From: Pirellulales bacterium
GTDB taxonomy: Bacteria > Planctomycetota > Planctomycetia > Pirellulales > JADZDJ01
NCBI GenBank assembly: GCA_035656635.1
Contig: DASRSD010000134.1
Coordinates: forward strand, 1 to 53,012
Direction of reading: 5' to 3'
Length of the DNA: 53,012 nucleotides
The notes under the pieces were generated by a model that was not told the DNA's origin, did not search any database, and saw only the letters and a program-made list of their open reading frames with translations. The position numbers were made by a program, and so were the translations under genes. Numbering within the stretch: position 1 is the first letter of the stretch; the number at the start of each line of letters is the position of its first letter. Shown here in pieces: positions 1-8,323 of the stretch.

Positions 1-247
1 GGGCATCGCCCACCAAGACGATAAACCGCAACTTGCCATCTTTGGCCAACGCCCGGATTTGCTCGCGAATTTGCAGCGCATTCCCTTGATTGGAGAGGAA
101 TTGGACCACGTGCCCTTGCTGCTGGCGGCGCTCCAGCCAGGGCTGCATTGCGGGGCGAAATTCGGCCGGGCAAACCACAGCAATATCGGGAGGTTGCTGG
201 GGCACGTCTCCCAAGGTCAACAACAGCGGCAGCAGCAAAAAGTGCAT
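1..247 (-). CDS. Partial secreted protein, C25 (gingipain-like) peptidase family, N-terminal part
   Basis: Open from an ATG at 247 to the window edge, so about 82 residues are visible and the C-terminus is missing. The first residues (MHFLLLPLLLTLG) form a short hydrophobic signal-like segment. The following part has an alpha/beta pattern, DIAVVCPAEF, then a helix, then LRFIVLVGDA. A strand ending in hydrophobic-VGDA after an 'I-R-E-Q-I-R' helix is what the N-terminal half of C25-type peptidase domains looks like. The catalytic His and Cys would lie outside the window, so the peptidase assignment rests on this partial similarity only. The gene lies 68 bases downstream of the rhomboid gene on the same strand and could be co-transcribed with it. 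Confidence 0.55.
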   Translation of the reverse strand, partial: MHFLLLPLLLTLGDVPQQPPDIAVVCPAEFRPAMQPWLERRQQQGHVVQFLSNQGNALQIREQIRALAKDGKLRFIVLVGDA

Positions 248-315
248 GGCGGAAGTCTAGCGTCCGGCCCGAGTTTGGGGGAGATGAACTTTCGGTCCTG
301 AAACGCCGGGCAGGG

Positions 316-1272
316 CTATTGCATTCCCGTCAATTTTCGCCAAGCGACCGGGGCGTAGCCAATCACCATGCCGACTAGAAAGCCCACGGTATGCTCCCAA
401 TTAGCAATGCTGCCTCCGACGAGCTGGTTGAGCGCCCCGGTCCATCCCAGAACCAGCCACACGACCAAAAATAGAACCGTGCCATCGGAAACATACATTT
501 GCAACTGCGGCTCGAACCGGCTTTTCATCCAAATGTAACCCAGCAATCCAAACACTACTCCCGACATGCCGCCGAAATTAGTGGTCGGCAGCCCGCCCCA
601 ATGCAACCGAAAGGGAAAATAATATTGGGCAAAATTTGCCGTCACAGCAACCACCAGCACCAGCAACCCGAACCGCAGCGTGCCGCGGCGGACTTCGATG
701 ATCGAGCCAAACAGATAAAACATGTACATGTTGAAAACCAAGTGCATCGGCCCGAAGTGAATAAATATCGGCGTCACCAACCGCCAGATTTGTCCATGGG
801 CGATGGCTTGGATCGGCGACCAATTGAATTGCTCTAAAAACGTGCGCGGAGGGGGAGCAAAAAACAAATAATCCAGCACGGGGCTGTCTTGTTTTTCGCC
901 GGCATCGGTGGCGATGGCCACCAGCACGCACAGGACGATCAGCAAAATTGTGAGTGCTTTGCGCCCTGTTGGCCGGACATCCCAACGGTTGCGCACTTCG
1001 ATGAGATTTTTCCGTCGCTCGTGGTCGTCGCGGGCTTGCTGCTTCCGCACATTCGCCGCAGAGGCTGCCGCTTGCTGATAGCGCGGGGCCAGGGGATTGG
1101 CCTGGAATTCTTGCAACTCCCGGACCGCCTGGGGAAGTTGATCTTCGTCGCGCACCCACAGAACCCAAGCGTCGCCGTTGGGATCGATCCGGGCTTGGAC
1201 GCCTTGCGTCAGCAAATAATCAACCAAGCATTGTGCCTGATCGCGATTGGAGAGGGTGCCCGCCTGTCGCAT
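316..1272 (-). CDS. Rhomboid family intramembrane serine protease (GlpG-like)
   Basis: Membrane protease that cleaves substrate transmembrane helices. With the start at 1272 (MRQAGTLSNRDQ) the protein has 318 residues. Residues 1-70 resemble the cytoplasmic GlpG N-terminal domain (NRDQAQCLVDYLL, VWVRDEDQL-like strands). The membrane core carries HFGPMHLVFN, with H172, H177 and N181, the nucleophile S237 in GGMSGVVFG, and H294 in WEHTVGF, so the Ser-His dyad is complete. The reading frame stays open further upstream to 1371, but that extension is basic and unlike the family, so I prefer the internal ATG. It diverges from the PGPGW gene and precedes the C25-like gene. Confidence 0.9.
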   Translation of the reverse strand: MRQAGTLSNRDQAQCLVDYLLTQGVQARIDPNGDAWVLWVRDEDQLPQAVRELQEFQANPLAPRYQQAAASAANVRKQQARDDHERRKNLIEVRNRWDVRPTGRKALTILLIVLCVLVAIATDAGEKQDSPVLDYLFFAPPPRTFLEQFNWSPIQAIAHGQIWRLVTPIFIHFGPMHLVFNMYMFYLFGSIIEVRRGTLRFGLLVLVVAVTANFAQYYFPFRLHWGGLPTTNFGGMSGVVFGLLGYIWMKSRFEPQLQMYVSDGTVLFLVVWLVLGWTGALNQLVGGSIANWEHTVGFLVGMVIGYAPVAWRKLTGMQ

Positions 1273-1442
1273 AATAAAATGAGTTCCGAATTTGTCGTTA
1301 GTTTTCGAGTGTGTGAGGGCGTCCGTCAATGCGCTTTTCGTTAGAATTCCAGGGCGGGTTCGCAGGCACATTCGCCGGCTGTAATTTTCCTACCCGAATT
1401 CGTGCGGCGCGGTTTCCTTGAATTCTAGCTTTCGACGGGCAA

Positions 1443-1886
1443 ATGATACTGGAAATTGCCAGGAATGTAACCGACTGGTTCGCCCACCATCCCTGGGTGT
1501 TTGGGCTGCTGATGAGTTTATCGCTGTTGACGGTGCTGGCTACCCTGGTCATCGTTCCGTGGGCGATTGTGCGGATTCCGCCCGATTATTTCGCGCATCG
1601 TCGTTGTGCGCAAATGCGGTGGGAAAAACTGCATCCTACCGTGCGGCTGGCGGTCTTTACGGCCAAGAATTTGTTGGGCTTGGCGTTACTTTTGGCCGGT
1701 GTGATCATGGCGTTGCCGTTGGTGCCTGGTCCTGGAATTTTGACGGTGTTGCTGGGGCTAGCACTTTTGGATTTGCCAGGCAAACGTGCCGTGGAACGCT
1801 GGATTGTCGCGCAGCCGGCGGTGTTTGCATCGCTGAACAAGCTGCGCGCCAAGTACGGCCAACCGCCGCTGGCAAAGCCCGATTGA
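1443..1886 (+). CDS. PGPGW-family small transmembrane protein
   Basis: A 147-residue membrane protein. One hydrophobic segment spans about residues 17-42, and a second, about 73-105, contains the PGPGILTVLLGLALLD signature typical of the putative transmembrane PGPGW family (PF09656), although here the residue after PGPG is Ile. The C-terminal tail is basic and probably cytoplasmic. The function of the family is unknown. It is monocistronic: divergent from the rhomboid gene and convergent with the Coa1-like gene, whose stop lies 27 bases away. A longer overlapping frame from 1418 has no recognisable domain and was discarded. Confidence 0.8.
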   Translation: MILEIARNVTDWFAHHPWVFGLLMSLSLLTVLATLVIVPWAIVRIPPDYFAHRRCAQMRWEKLHPTVRLAVFTAKNLLGLALLLAGVIMALPLVPGPGILTVLLGLALLDLPGKRAVERWIVAQPAVFASLNKLRAKYGQPPLAKPD

Positions 1887-1913
1887 CGCTCCGAAATCCG
1901 ATTTATCCGGCGG

Positions 1914-2471
1914 CTATTTTTGGCCAGACCCGGGGATATCTGGCAGGGTAATGTCCACCGGCAGATTAGGCGCTTTCACGTCCGGCGGCTTGGCATTGGG
2001 ATCGAACTTGGGAGTATCGTTGCCGGCGCGCTCCTGAATGGCCGTGGCCAGATCGAGCTTTTGCTTATCGGGGAATTCCAATACCAACTGCGTGAAACCC
2101 CATTGGCCGTTAACCATTCTTAGCAGCGAGGAGGCCTGCGCTTTATCTTTGGAGCCGACGACGGAAAAAAAGAATTTTGCTTCGCCCCGATCCCCTTCTT
2201 GGGAGACATAGCCGGACGGAAACGGCAATACCGGTACGCTAATAGGTTCCCCCAACCGCTGGACGGCGACCGGACTTTTCCGGATTTCGTCGAGCGAAGA
2301 CACAAATAGTGCGTGGAAGCGCCACTTCATCAGCGGCCAGCCCAGAAAATAAAATGCCACCACAGCGGCGACGATTAGCAGTCCGAAAATTGTCAGCAAC
2401 TTATGCCGGGCAACCCACGGTTTAGAGGCGGGCGTGGCGGATTGGGGGGCCGTATTTTGAACCGTAGACAT
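1914..2471 (-). CDS. Membrane-anchored Coa1-like protein
   Basis: A 185-residue protein with one N-terminal transmembrane helix (about 24-48, LLTIFGLLIVAAVVAFYFLGW). A soluble domain follows, in which 'VAVQRLGEPI', a Gly-rich turn, 'GEAKFFFSVVGSKDKA' and 'NGQWGFTQLVLEF' are arranged as in the cytochrome-oxidase-assembly Coa1 family (PF08695), found widely as hypothetical proteins in planctomycetes. A Pro/Asp-rich tail ends the protein. The start at 2471 is fixed by AAAGGAG seven bases upstream of the ATG; the in-frame ATG at 2498 has no such site. A role in oxidase assembly is not established for the bacterial members. Confidence 0.65.
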   Translation of the reverse strand: MSTVQNTAPQSATPASKPWVARHKLLTIFGLLIVAAVVAFYFLGWPLMKWRFHALFVSSLDEIRKSPVAVQRLGEPISVPVLPFPSGYVSQEGDRGEAKFFFSVVGSKDKAQASSLLRMVNGQWGFTQLVLEFPDKQKLDLATAIQERAGNDTPKFDPNAKPPDVKAPNLPVDITLPDIPGSGQK

Positions 2472-2510
2472 GGGGCGACTCCTTTCGGCACGTGACAAAG
2501 ATTGGTTCCG

Positions 2511-3305
2511 TTAACCGTTGCCGTCGACCTGACGGCAATAGGCAATTTTTTCTGCGGTAGTGGTTGGCTTGGGACCACCGGCAGCTTTTTTGATCGGCTT
2601 GGCCGGCTCGACAACTGGCGCGGCTTCGGCCACGGGTTCCTCGGCTTCTTCCGGAGTAATGGGGGCCGGCTCGTCAGGCTTCACGGTCGCTTTGGCCACA
2701 GGTTTGGCAGCCGCAGCTGCCGATGCAGCCGGCGCAGGTGCAGCACCCTTGCCACGGGCCATGGCCAGAACGTCTGTGGTCGATAATTTTCCGTCCGGTG
2801 CAGGCTTGGCGGCAGGCGATGCAACTTTTGGCGCTGCGGCTGGAGCCGTTTTGGCCGCGGGTGCGGCCTGTGTTCCGGCCACGGGTTCGCCCGTCCTTTT
2901 TTTCACGCGGGCAGCGGCCAAAATATCGGCGGTGCTTGGTTTTCCGGCGGCGGGCGCGGCAGGCTTGGCGGCGGCTTTGGCCGCTGCGACTTGACCGGCA
3001 GACGCCGCCGGGGCGGTGACTTTTTCCGTTCCCTTTTGTGTGGCCGCTTTTCCGGCCGCTTCTTTTTTTGCTTCGGCTAATTTGGGTTCTGGCTGGGGAA
3101 CAACTTTTAGAAAATCCAACTCGATGTCATACCAGCCGATGTTGTCGTACTGATCGAACTCGACCAGCGCCCGGCCACTCATGTTGACGGTTTTGATCAG
3201 TCCAATTGCATTGGCGAACCGGGCCAGTTCTGGTCGTGTGGCGTCGACCACAACATATTTGTCGGTAAACGCCCGTTTCAGTTTTTCAATATGCTCAAAC
3301 ACCAT
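2511..3305 (-). CDS. Planctomycete-type hypothetical with SH3/KOW-like head and repeated STxDxLAxAR motif
   Basis: 264 residues in two parts. Residues 1-69 form a compact beta-rich head (DKYVVVDATRPELARF, GLIKTVNMSGRALVEFD, GWYDIELDFLKVV) that reads like a small SH3/KOW-like fold. Residues 70-264 are Ala/Pro/Lys-rich and probably disordered, but contain a motif repeated three times: STADILAAAR (124-133), STTDVLAMAR (175-184) and a diverged TTAEKIAYCR (249-258) near the C-terminus. No signal peptide or membrane segment is visible, so it is probably cytoplasmic. It starts 40 bases upstream of the Coa1-like gene in the same direction. Function unknown; the repeats could be short docking or helix-forming motifs. 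Confidence 0.6.
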   Translation of the reverse strand: MVFEHIEKLKRAFTDKYVVVDATRPELARFANAIGLIKTVNMSGRALVEFDQYDNIGWYDIELDFLKVVPQPEPKLAEAKKEAAGKAATQKGTEKVTAPAASAGQVAAAKAAAKPAAPAAGKPSTADILAAARVKKRTGEPVAGTQAAPAAKTAPAAAPKVASPAAKPAPDGKLSTTDVLAMARGKGAAPAPAASAAAAAKPVAKATVKPDEPAPITPEEAEEPVAEAAPVVEPAKPIKKAAGGPKPTTTAEKIAYCRQVDGNG

Positions 3306-3421
3306 GGGAGTAATAACGAATGACGAAAAAGGAGGTTGAATTCAGCCGGCATTGTCGCCCAAGCAGGGCAGTGAATCAAGACGGCAATGCAGCAGAGTTG
3401 CCGATGCAATTTGGTCCAAAA

Positions 3422-3970
3422 TTAAGCGGGGAGTTGCTGCGTCAGGGCAATTGCATACCGCCAGCGGATAGTTTGTGGAAAACTGCCGATGGCGGAGGGG
3501 GCGGGAATTCGCACGTTGCCGCTGCGGCGATCGAATTGAATCAGAATTTGTTTTTCCGATGCGTTTCCCTCCCAAGCGCTTAACGACAGGTAATCGAGCG
3601 GCCAGGCGGCGCCCTGTTGATTCAGGCCGTGGTAAGTGCTGCCCAGCCACAGCGGAGACTCATGGACTCTGCAGGCGACGTCGAACAGAAGTGCATTTTG
3701 CGTGGCATCCACTTCTACGGTCATCGACCAGTGGCTGCGTCCCGCCATTCCCACCAGCATGGCAATTTGGCCCTTGCCCGGTTGGGTTTCCAAATGCAGT
3801 GACTGCAAGGCGGGACTGGTCGGCCAAGGATCGTCCGGCTTGCTTTCGTGCGAGATCAGTAATCCACCGGTTCCGTTGGGGAAGTGCCGCGACACTTGGT
3901 GGATGTATCGATCGTCGCGCTTCTCGAAACTGACCCGCAACGCCGGCGTGCCCACACTGATGCTACTCAT
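3422..3970 (-). CDS. Hypothetical protein downstream of prfB
   Basis: A 182-residue protein without signal peptide or transmembrane segment. The composition is that of a beta-rich globular domain (LRVSFEKRDDRYIHQV, HWSMTVEVDATQNALLFDVACRV, WPLDYLSLSAWEG). I do not recognise the family. The ATG at 3970 lies only eight bases after the prfB stop, so the two genes are most likely one transcript. The base composition and codon use look like those of the neighbours, and the coding frame is uninterrupted for its full length, which supports a real gene. Confidence 0.6.
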   Translation of the reverse strand: MSSISVGTPALRVSFEKRDDRYIHQVSRHFPNGTGGLLISHESKPDDPWPTSPALQSLHLETQPGKGQIAMLVGMAGRSHWSMTVEVDATQNALLFDVACRVHESPLWLGSTYHGLNQQGAAWPLDYLSLSAWEGNASEKQILIQFDRRSGNVRIPAPSAIGSFPQTIRWRYAIALTQQLPA

Positions 3971-3978
3971 GAGTTGTG

Positions 3979-5110
3979 TTACTCATCATCGCCGTCTTTT
4001 TCTGCGACGGGCTTGCCGCCGGTGGCGCGCCAGCGAAGATAGGCATCGAGAAAGCCCTGAATGTTGCCATCCAGCACCGCATGAAAGCTGCCCATGTAGT
4101 GCCCGGTGCGGGCATCTTTCACTCGCTGATCTGGGTGCAAAAAGTAGTTGCGAATTTGCGAGCCGAAGCCGGTTTTCGCTTGCGATTTGTATTTGGCCGC
4201 CAGCGCCGCTTCCTGCTTTTCTTCCTCGAGCCGGGCCAGGCGGGCGCGCAACATTTTCAAAGCGGTGGCGCGGTTTTTGTGCTGACTGCGCTCGTTTTGG
4301 CATTGCACCACAATGCCGCTAGGAAAATGCGTGAGCCGGATGGCGCTGGAAGTTTTATTGACGTGTTGACCGCCGGCGCCGCTGGCGCGAAAAACATCTT
4401 CGCGGATGTCTTCATCCCTCAGCTCAATTTCGGTGCTCTCGTTGACTTCGGGCGAGACATCAATCGCTGCGAAACTGGTTTGTCGCTTGCTTTCCGCGTT
4501 GAAGGGGCTGATGCGCACCAGGCGGTGCATGCCGGTTTCGCCTTTCAAATAACCGTAAGCCATGGGGCCGCGAACCGTGATGGCCGCATGCTGAATGCCA
4601 GCCACTCCGTCGTCCTGGCGGTCGAGCAGCTCGGTTTCATACCCGTTTTTTTGGGCCCACTGAAGATACATGCGCAGCAGCATTTCGGCCCAATCGTTGG
4701 CATCGGTGCCGCCATCGCGGGCGTTAATGGAAAGAATGGCCGCATTGGCATCGTGCGGCCCGCTGAGGAGCGACTTCAATTCCAACTCGTCGAGTTTGGA
4801 CTCGGTCCGGTCTAGTTGTTCGCGCAATTCGGGGATGAAACTGGGGTCTTCGTCTCCCATTTCGACTAAGGCTTGAATTTCCTCGTCGGCGCGAATCGCA
4901 TCGTCCATGGGCTTAAGCAGCGAGTTAAGCCCCCTTAGCTGCATTACCGTTGCCTGGGCCGCCGCCTGATTGCTCCAAAAGCCATCCGCAACCATTTGCT
5001 GTTCGATCTGGGCCGCTTCCGATTTTTTCGAAGCGTAGTCAAAGACTGTCCCGCAGCTGCAGGATTCTCTTGCGAATGCGCTCGGCCCGATCGGTCAATT
5101 CTTTTTCCAT
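3979..5110 (-). CDS. prfB: Peptide chain release factor 2 (RF2), expressed by programmed +1 frameshift
   Basis: RF2 terminates translation at UGA and UAA. The gene is in two frames. Frame one starts at the ATG at 5110 and runs 23 codons (MEKELTDRAERIRK...RDSL) to an in-frame TGA (5041-5039). Slipping +1 at CTT-TGA-C gives DYASKKSEAAQIEQQ and then the long frame whose first ATG is at 4995, for 376 residues in total. The product has the SPF anticodon-recognition tripeptide (RLVRISPFNAES), the catalytic GGQ (GAGGQHVNKTSS), and the usual RF length. The ATG at 4995 would remove the first helix and is not the true start. No Shine-Dalgarno is evident before 5110. Confidence 0.96.
5038..5044 (-). promoter_or_regulatory. 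prfB: prfB programmed +1 frameshift site (CTTTGAC)
   Basis: The heptamer CTTTGAC is the classical RF2 autoregulatory slip site: codon 23 CTT, codon 24 TGA, with C as the following base. The stimulatory internal Shine-Dalgarno, AGGGGG in E. coli three bases before CTT, is degenerate here (GCGGGAC ending three bases before CTT). When RF2 is scarce, ribosomes pause at UGA and slip +1, producing RF2. Confidence 0.93.
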
Positions 5111-5358
5111 GGTTTGGCAGCGTTAAAGTTGTACAAAATTCTGCTGGCCGGACGTGGCAAACATGATCGCCACAATTATATGGCTTGTCGGTGAAATGAA
5201 AACACCATTTGGCGTTGGGCACATAGGCCATCGTTTGCGGCAACCCGGTTGAAGCTTTATCATGGCAGATAGATTCCTAAGCCCGTCGGCCGGCTGGCCA
5301 GGCAGTTAATCCCGCGGTAAATCCACTAAAATCCCGGCACACCGTTCAATTAGCGATT

Positions 5359-6810
5359 ATGCGTTGGCCTTTGCGGTACCAAATTCTGATCCCGTTTGCG
5401 CTCGTGCTATTGGGCGTAGTGTGTGTGGTTAGCGTGTTGAATGCCGTGTTGGCCACGGCGCGGGCGAAATCGCAAATTGAAGACCAGTTGCAAGGGGTAG
5501 CGGCCACTTTGGCCGATTCCAGCTTTCCGCTGACCGACATGGTGCTGCGCCAAATGCACGGCTTGTCGGGCGCAGATTTTGTCTTCGTGGATCCGGCCGG
5601 GCAAGTCTTGGCGGAGAGTAAGCATTTCGAACTGCCCGCCGGCCAGAGCACGAACGTGGCCGACCATTCGCAGCAATTGCGCCTGGGTCCGCCGGTGGAC
5701 ATTGCCGGTCAACAATACTTTCAAATGTTGTTGGCCGTGCCAGGTCGAGGGTTGCAGCAATCGGGCCAACTTCACATTTATTACCCCGTGCGATTTTGGC
5801 ATGAGGCTCGCAGCGAAGCCGCATTGCCACCACTGATGGTCGGAGCGGTTGCGTTGATCGCCACGGCGCTATTGGCGCTGTTGATTGCCGGACGGTTGAC
5901 GCGGCCCATTCTTGAATTGCGTTCGCAGGTCAGCCGCCTCGCCCAGGCAGTTTACTCGCCTATCTCGTTGCCTTCGCGCAATGATGAGCTGCGCGATCTG
6001 GCGGAAGACGTGAACCGTTTGGCGGAGCAGTTGGCGGAAATGGAGCGGGCAATTCGCCGCAGCGAGCGGCTTTCGCTGCTCGGACAATTGGCCGGAGGCT
6101 TGGCGCATCAACTACGGAATAATGTAACCGGCGCGCGAATGGCGGTCCAGTTGCATGCTCGAGAATGCACGTCCGATCCGGAAAGCTTAAGCGTAGCGTT
6201 ACGGCAACTAGCGCTGACAGAGGAAAATCTCAAGCAATTTCTCGCCGCGCCGCAGAGTCCCCACTTGATGCCAGCCACCAAGCGCATCCCCTGTCAATTG
6301 CCCGATGTAATTCACGAAGTTGTCGAATTACTCGATCCATCGTTGCAACATCGGCATGTGCATTTATCCGTCGTGGAGCGCGCAACGAGCAACGGGCAAC
6401 TGCAAGCCAACACCGCTCAACTGCGGCAAATGCTCATGAATTTAGTGCTCAATGCCGCCGATGCCGCTGGGCCCGGAGGTTGGGTGCGAATAGAAACCTG
6501 TGCCAACGATTTCGAGCCACCGGGGGTGATTCTGCGCGTCATTGATAACGGCAATGGACCGCCGCAAGAAATGTTAACTCGGCTGTTCGAACCGTTTGCC
6601 ACCAGCAAGCCCGAGGGGGTCGGACTGGGACTGGCGGTGGCTCAGCAAATTGCGCAATCTCACGAGGGTCGGATTGCGTTTCACCGTGTCAGTGAAGAAA
6701 CTTGCTTTGAAGTGCATTTGCCGCTGGTGCAAAATCCAATGCTTGATGATACGCCGTTGTCGCGGCAAATTGGCGCAGCATACAGCCAGCCAGAGAACTC
6801 CCAAATCTGA
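5359..6810 (+). CDS. Membrane sensor histidine kinase (NtrB/ZraS-like)
   Basis: 483 residues. A transmembrane helix at about 10-33, a roughly 125-residue extracytoplasmic sensor domain (with a PAS/Cache-like strand GADFVFVDPAGQVLAES), a second helix at about 158-180, a HAMP region (TRPILELRSQVSRLA), and a kinase core. The phosphoacceptor is H250 in LAGGLAHQLRNNVTG. The ATPase domain has N365 (NLVLNAADAA), G1 motif DNGNG at 396-400 and GVGLGLAVAQQ near 420. It is followed after 23 bases by an NtrC-type regulator, so the two form a cognate pair. The signal sensed is unknown. The gene diverges from prfB across a 248-base gap in which I see no clear promoter. Confidence 0.92.
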   Translation: MRWPLRYQILIPFALVLLGVVCVVSVLNAVLATARAKSQIEDQLQGVAATLADSSFPLTDMVLRQMHGLSGADFVFVDPAGQVLAESKHFELPAGQSTNVADHSQQLRLGPPVDIAGQQYFQMLLAVPGRGLQQSGQLHIYYPVRFWHEARSEAALPPLMVGAVALIATALLALLIAGRLTRPILELRSQVSRLAQAVYSPISLPSRNDELRDLAEDVNRLAEQLAEMERAIRRSERLSLLGQLAGGLAHQLRNNVTGARMAVQLHARECTSDPESLSVALRQLALTEENLKQFLAAPQSPHLMPATKRIPCQLPDVIHEVVELLDPSLQHRHVHLSVVERATSNGQLQANTAQLRQMLMNLVLNAADAAGPGGWVRIETCANDFEPPGVILRVIDNGNGPPQEMLTRLFEPFATSKPEGVGLGLAVAQQIAQSHEGRIAFHRVSEETCFEVHLPLVQNPMLDDTPLSRQIGAAYSQPENSQI

Positions 6811-6833
6811 TTTTTATCGATGGTCCTATTACC

Positions 6834-8246
6834 ATGTCCAATATTCTGATTGTTGATGACGAAGAAAGCATTTGCTGGGGGCTAAGTCGGCTGCTTAGCG
6901 GCGAAGGACACAATGTGCACGTTGCTTCGTCGGCCGAAGAAGCGCTGGAAAAGGTGCCAGACAGCAAGCCAGATTTAGTAGTTCTCGATGTTCGCCTGCC
7001 GGGAATGGACGGACTTTCGGCCATGGGCAAGTTTCGCGACTTGGCCGGCCCGGTGCCAATTGTGGTGATTACCGCGTTTGGCAGCTTGAACACGGCGGTG
7101 GCGGCACTGGGCGAGGGAGCATTCGATTACCTTCCCAAGCCGTTCGATTTGGATCAGGCCGCTGCGGTCATTCATCGCGCTTTAGCTCATCCGGAGGCCG
7201 CCGGCCCCGCGGTCGCTGAAGACAATACGATTCAGTCGCTGCCGGCAGAAGAGGAGTTATTCGGGGCCAGCCCGGCCATGCAGGAAGTTTTCAAGCGCAT
7301 TGCGCTGGTGGCGCCAACCGATACGCCGGTGCTCATCGGCGGCGAAAGTGGAACGGGGAAAGAATTAGTGGCCCGGGCCATTCATCGGCATTCGCTGCGG
7401 AGGGAGGCGCCGCTTGTGCCGGTCAATTTGGCGGCCTTAAGCCCCACTTTGGTCGAAAGTGAATTATTCGGTCACGTGCGGGGAGCATTCACCGGCGCAA
7501 CGGCGGCTCGGCAGGGGCTATTAGAATTGGCCAACGGCGCGACGGTGTTTTTTGACGAAGCGGGCGATATTCCCCTGTCCGTGCAAGTAAAATTATTGCG
7601 CGTGCTAGAGCAGCAGGAGGTTACACCGGTCGGCGATACCCGACCGCGCCGTACAGGCTTTCGCGTAGTGGCGGCGACCAATCGCGATTTGCGAAAAGAG
7701 TGCGCTGAAGGCCGGTTCCGTCAAGATTTGTTTTTCCGCCTGGCGGTGTTCGAAATTCAGTTGCCTCCGTTACGGCAGCGCCGCGAGGAAATTCCGCGAT
7801 TGGCTGAACGGTTCCTGCGGCGGTGGGCTCCGGCCGATCAAGCGCCGCCGCACCTGCTGGAGGAAACCCTCGCCGAACTTTGTCGCCGGGAGTGGCCCGG
7901 CAATGTCCGCGAGCTGCGTAATGCCGTAGAGCACGGAGCGTTAATGGCCCGCGGTCGCGCCATTGCTCCCGAGCATCTTCCGCCGCCGAGCTATTTAGAT
8001 CAATCGCCTGCCAGCGATCCTACTTCGGCCCTGCAAGCGGCCACCGGCGTTTGGGCCCAAACTCAATTGGCATCCGGCGGCCAGGAAGATAACTTATACC
8101 AGCAATTTTTAGATGCGACGGAACCGGGATTGTTTCAAACCGTCATCGCTGCCACCAGCGGGAACCGCGCGCAGGCCGCGGCTCTGCTGGGAATTCATCG
8201 GGCCACACTGCGTAAAAAACTCAGCAGCGAAGTGGATGCCGAATAG
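6834..8246 (+). CDS. NtrC-family sigma-54-dependent response regulator (cognate to the 5359 kinase)
   Basis: 470 residues. The receiver domain occupies 1-120 with acidic pocket D9/D10, phosphorylation site D52 and K102. The AAA+ sigma-54 activation domain follows, with Walker A GGESGTGKE (169-177), GAFTGA loop (217-222) and Walker B FFDEAGD (239-245). The Fis-type helix-turn-helix is at the C-terminus (NRAQAAALLGIHRATLRKKL). All elements needed to remodel sigma-54 polymerase are present. The gene follows its kinase by 23 bases. It is more distant from the two other NtrC-type regulators in the window than they are from each other. Confidence 0.94.
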   Translation: MSNILIVDDEESICWGLSRLLSGEGHNVHVASSAEEALEKVPDSKPDLVVLDVRLPGMDGLSAMGKFRDLAGPVPIVVITAFGSLNTAVAALGEGAFDYLPKPFDLDQAAAVIHRALAHPEAAGPAVAEDNTIQSLPAEEELFGASPAMQEVFKRIALVAPTDTPVLIGGESGTGKELVARAIHRHSLRREAPLVPVNLAALSPTLVESELFGHVRGAFTGATAARQGLLELANGATVFFDEAGDIPLSVQVKLLRVLEQQEVTPVGDTRPRRTGFRVVAATNRDLRKECAEGRFRQDLFFRLAVFEIQLPPLRQRREEIPRLAERFLRRWAPADQAPPHLLEETLAELCRREWPGNVRELRNAVEHGALMARGRAIAPEHLPPPSYLDQSPASDPTSALQAATGVWAQTQLASGGQEDNLYQQFLDATEPGLFQTVIAATSGNRAQAAALLGIHRATLRKKLSSEVDAE

Positions 8247-8323
8247 GTTTGCCGAGCAAAACCGGCCGACGGCTCTTAAGCTGCTGGCCGCCAGTTGGTA
8301 ATATATCGGCACTTCATTTGCTA

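Noticed and set aside
1418-1951. 177-codon frame overlapping the PGPGW gene
   Set aside because: The 1443-1886 frame carries the family signature; the other frame is Arg/Cys-rich shadow sequence.
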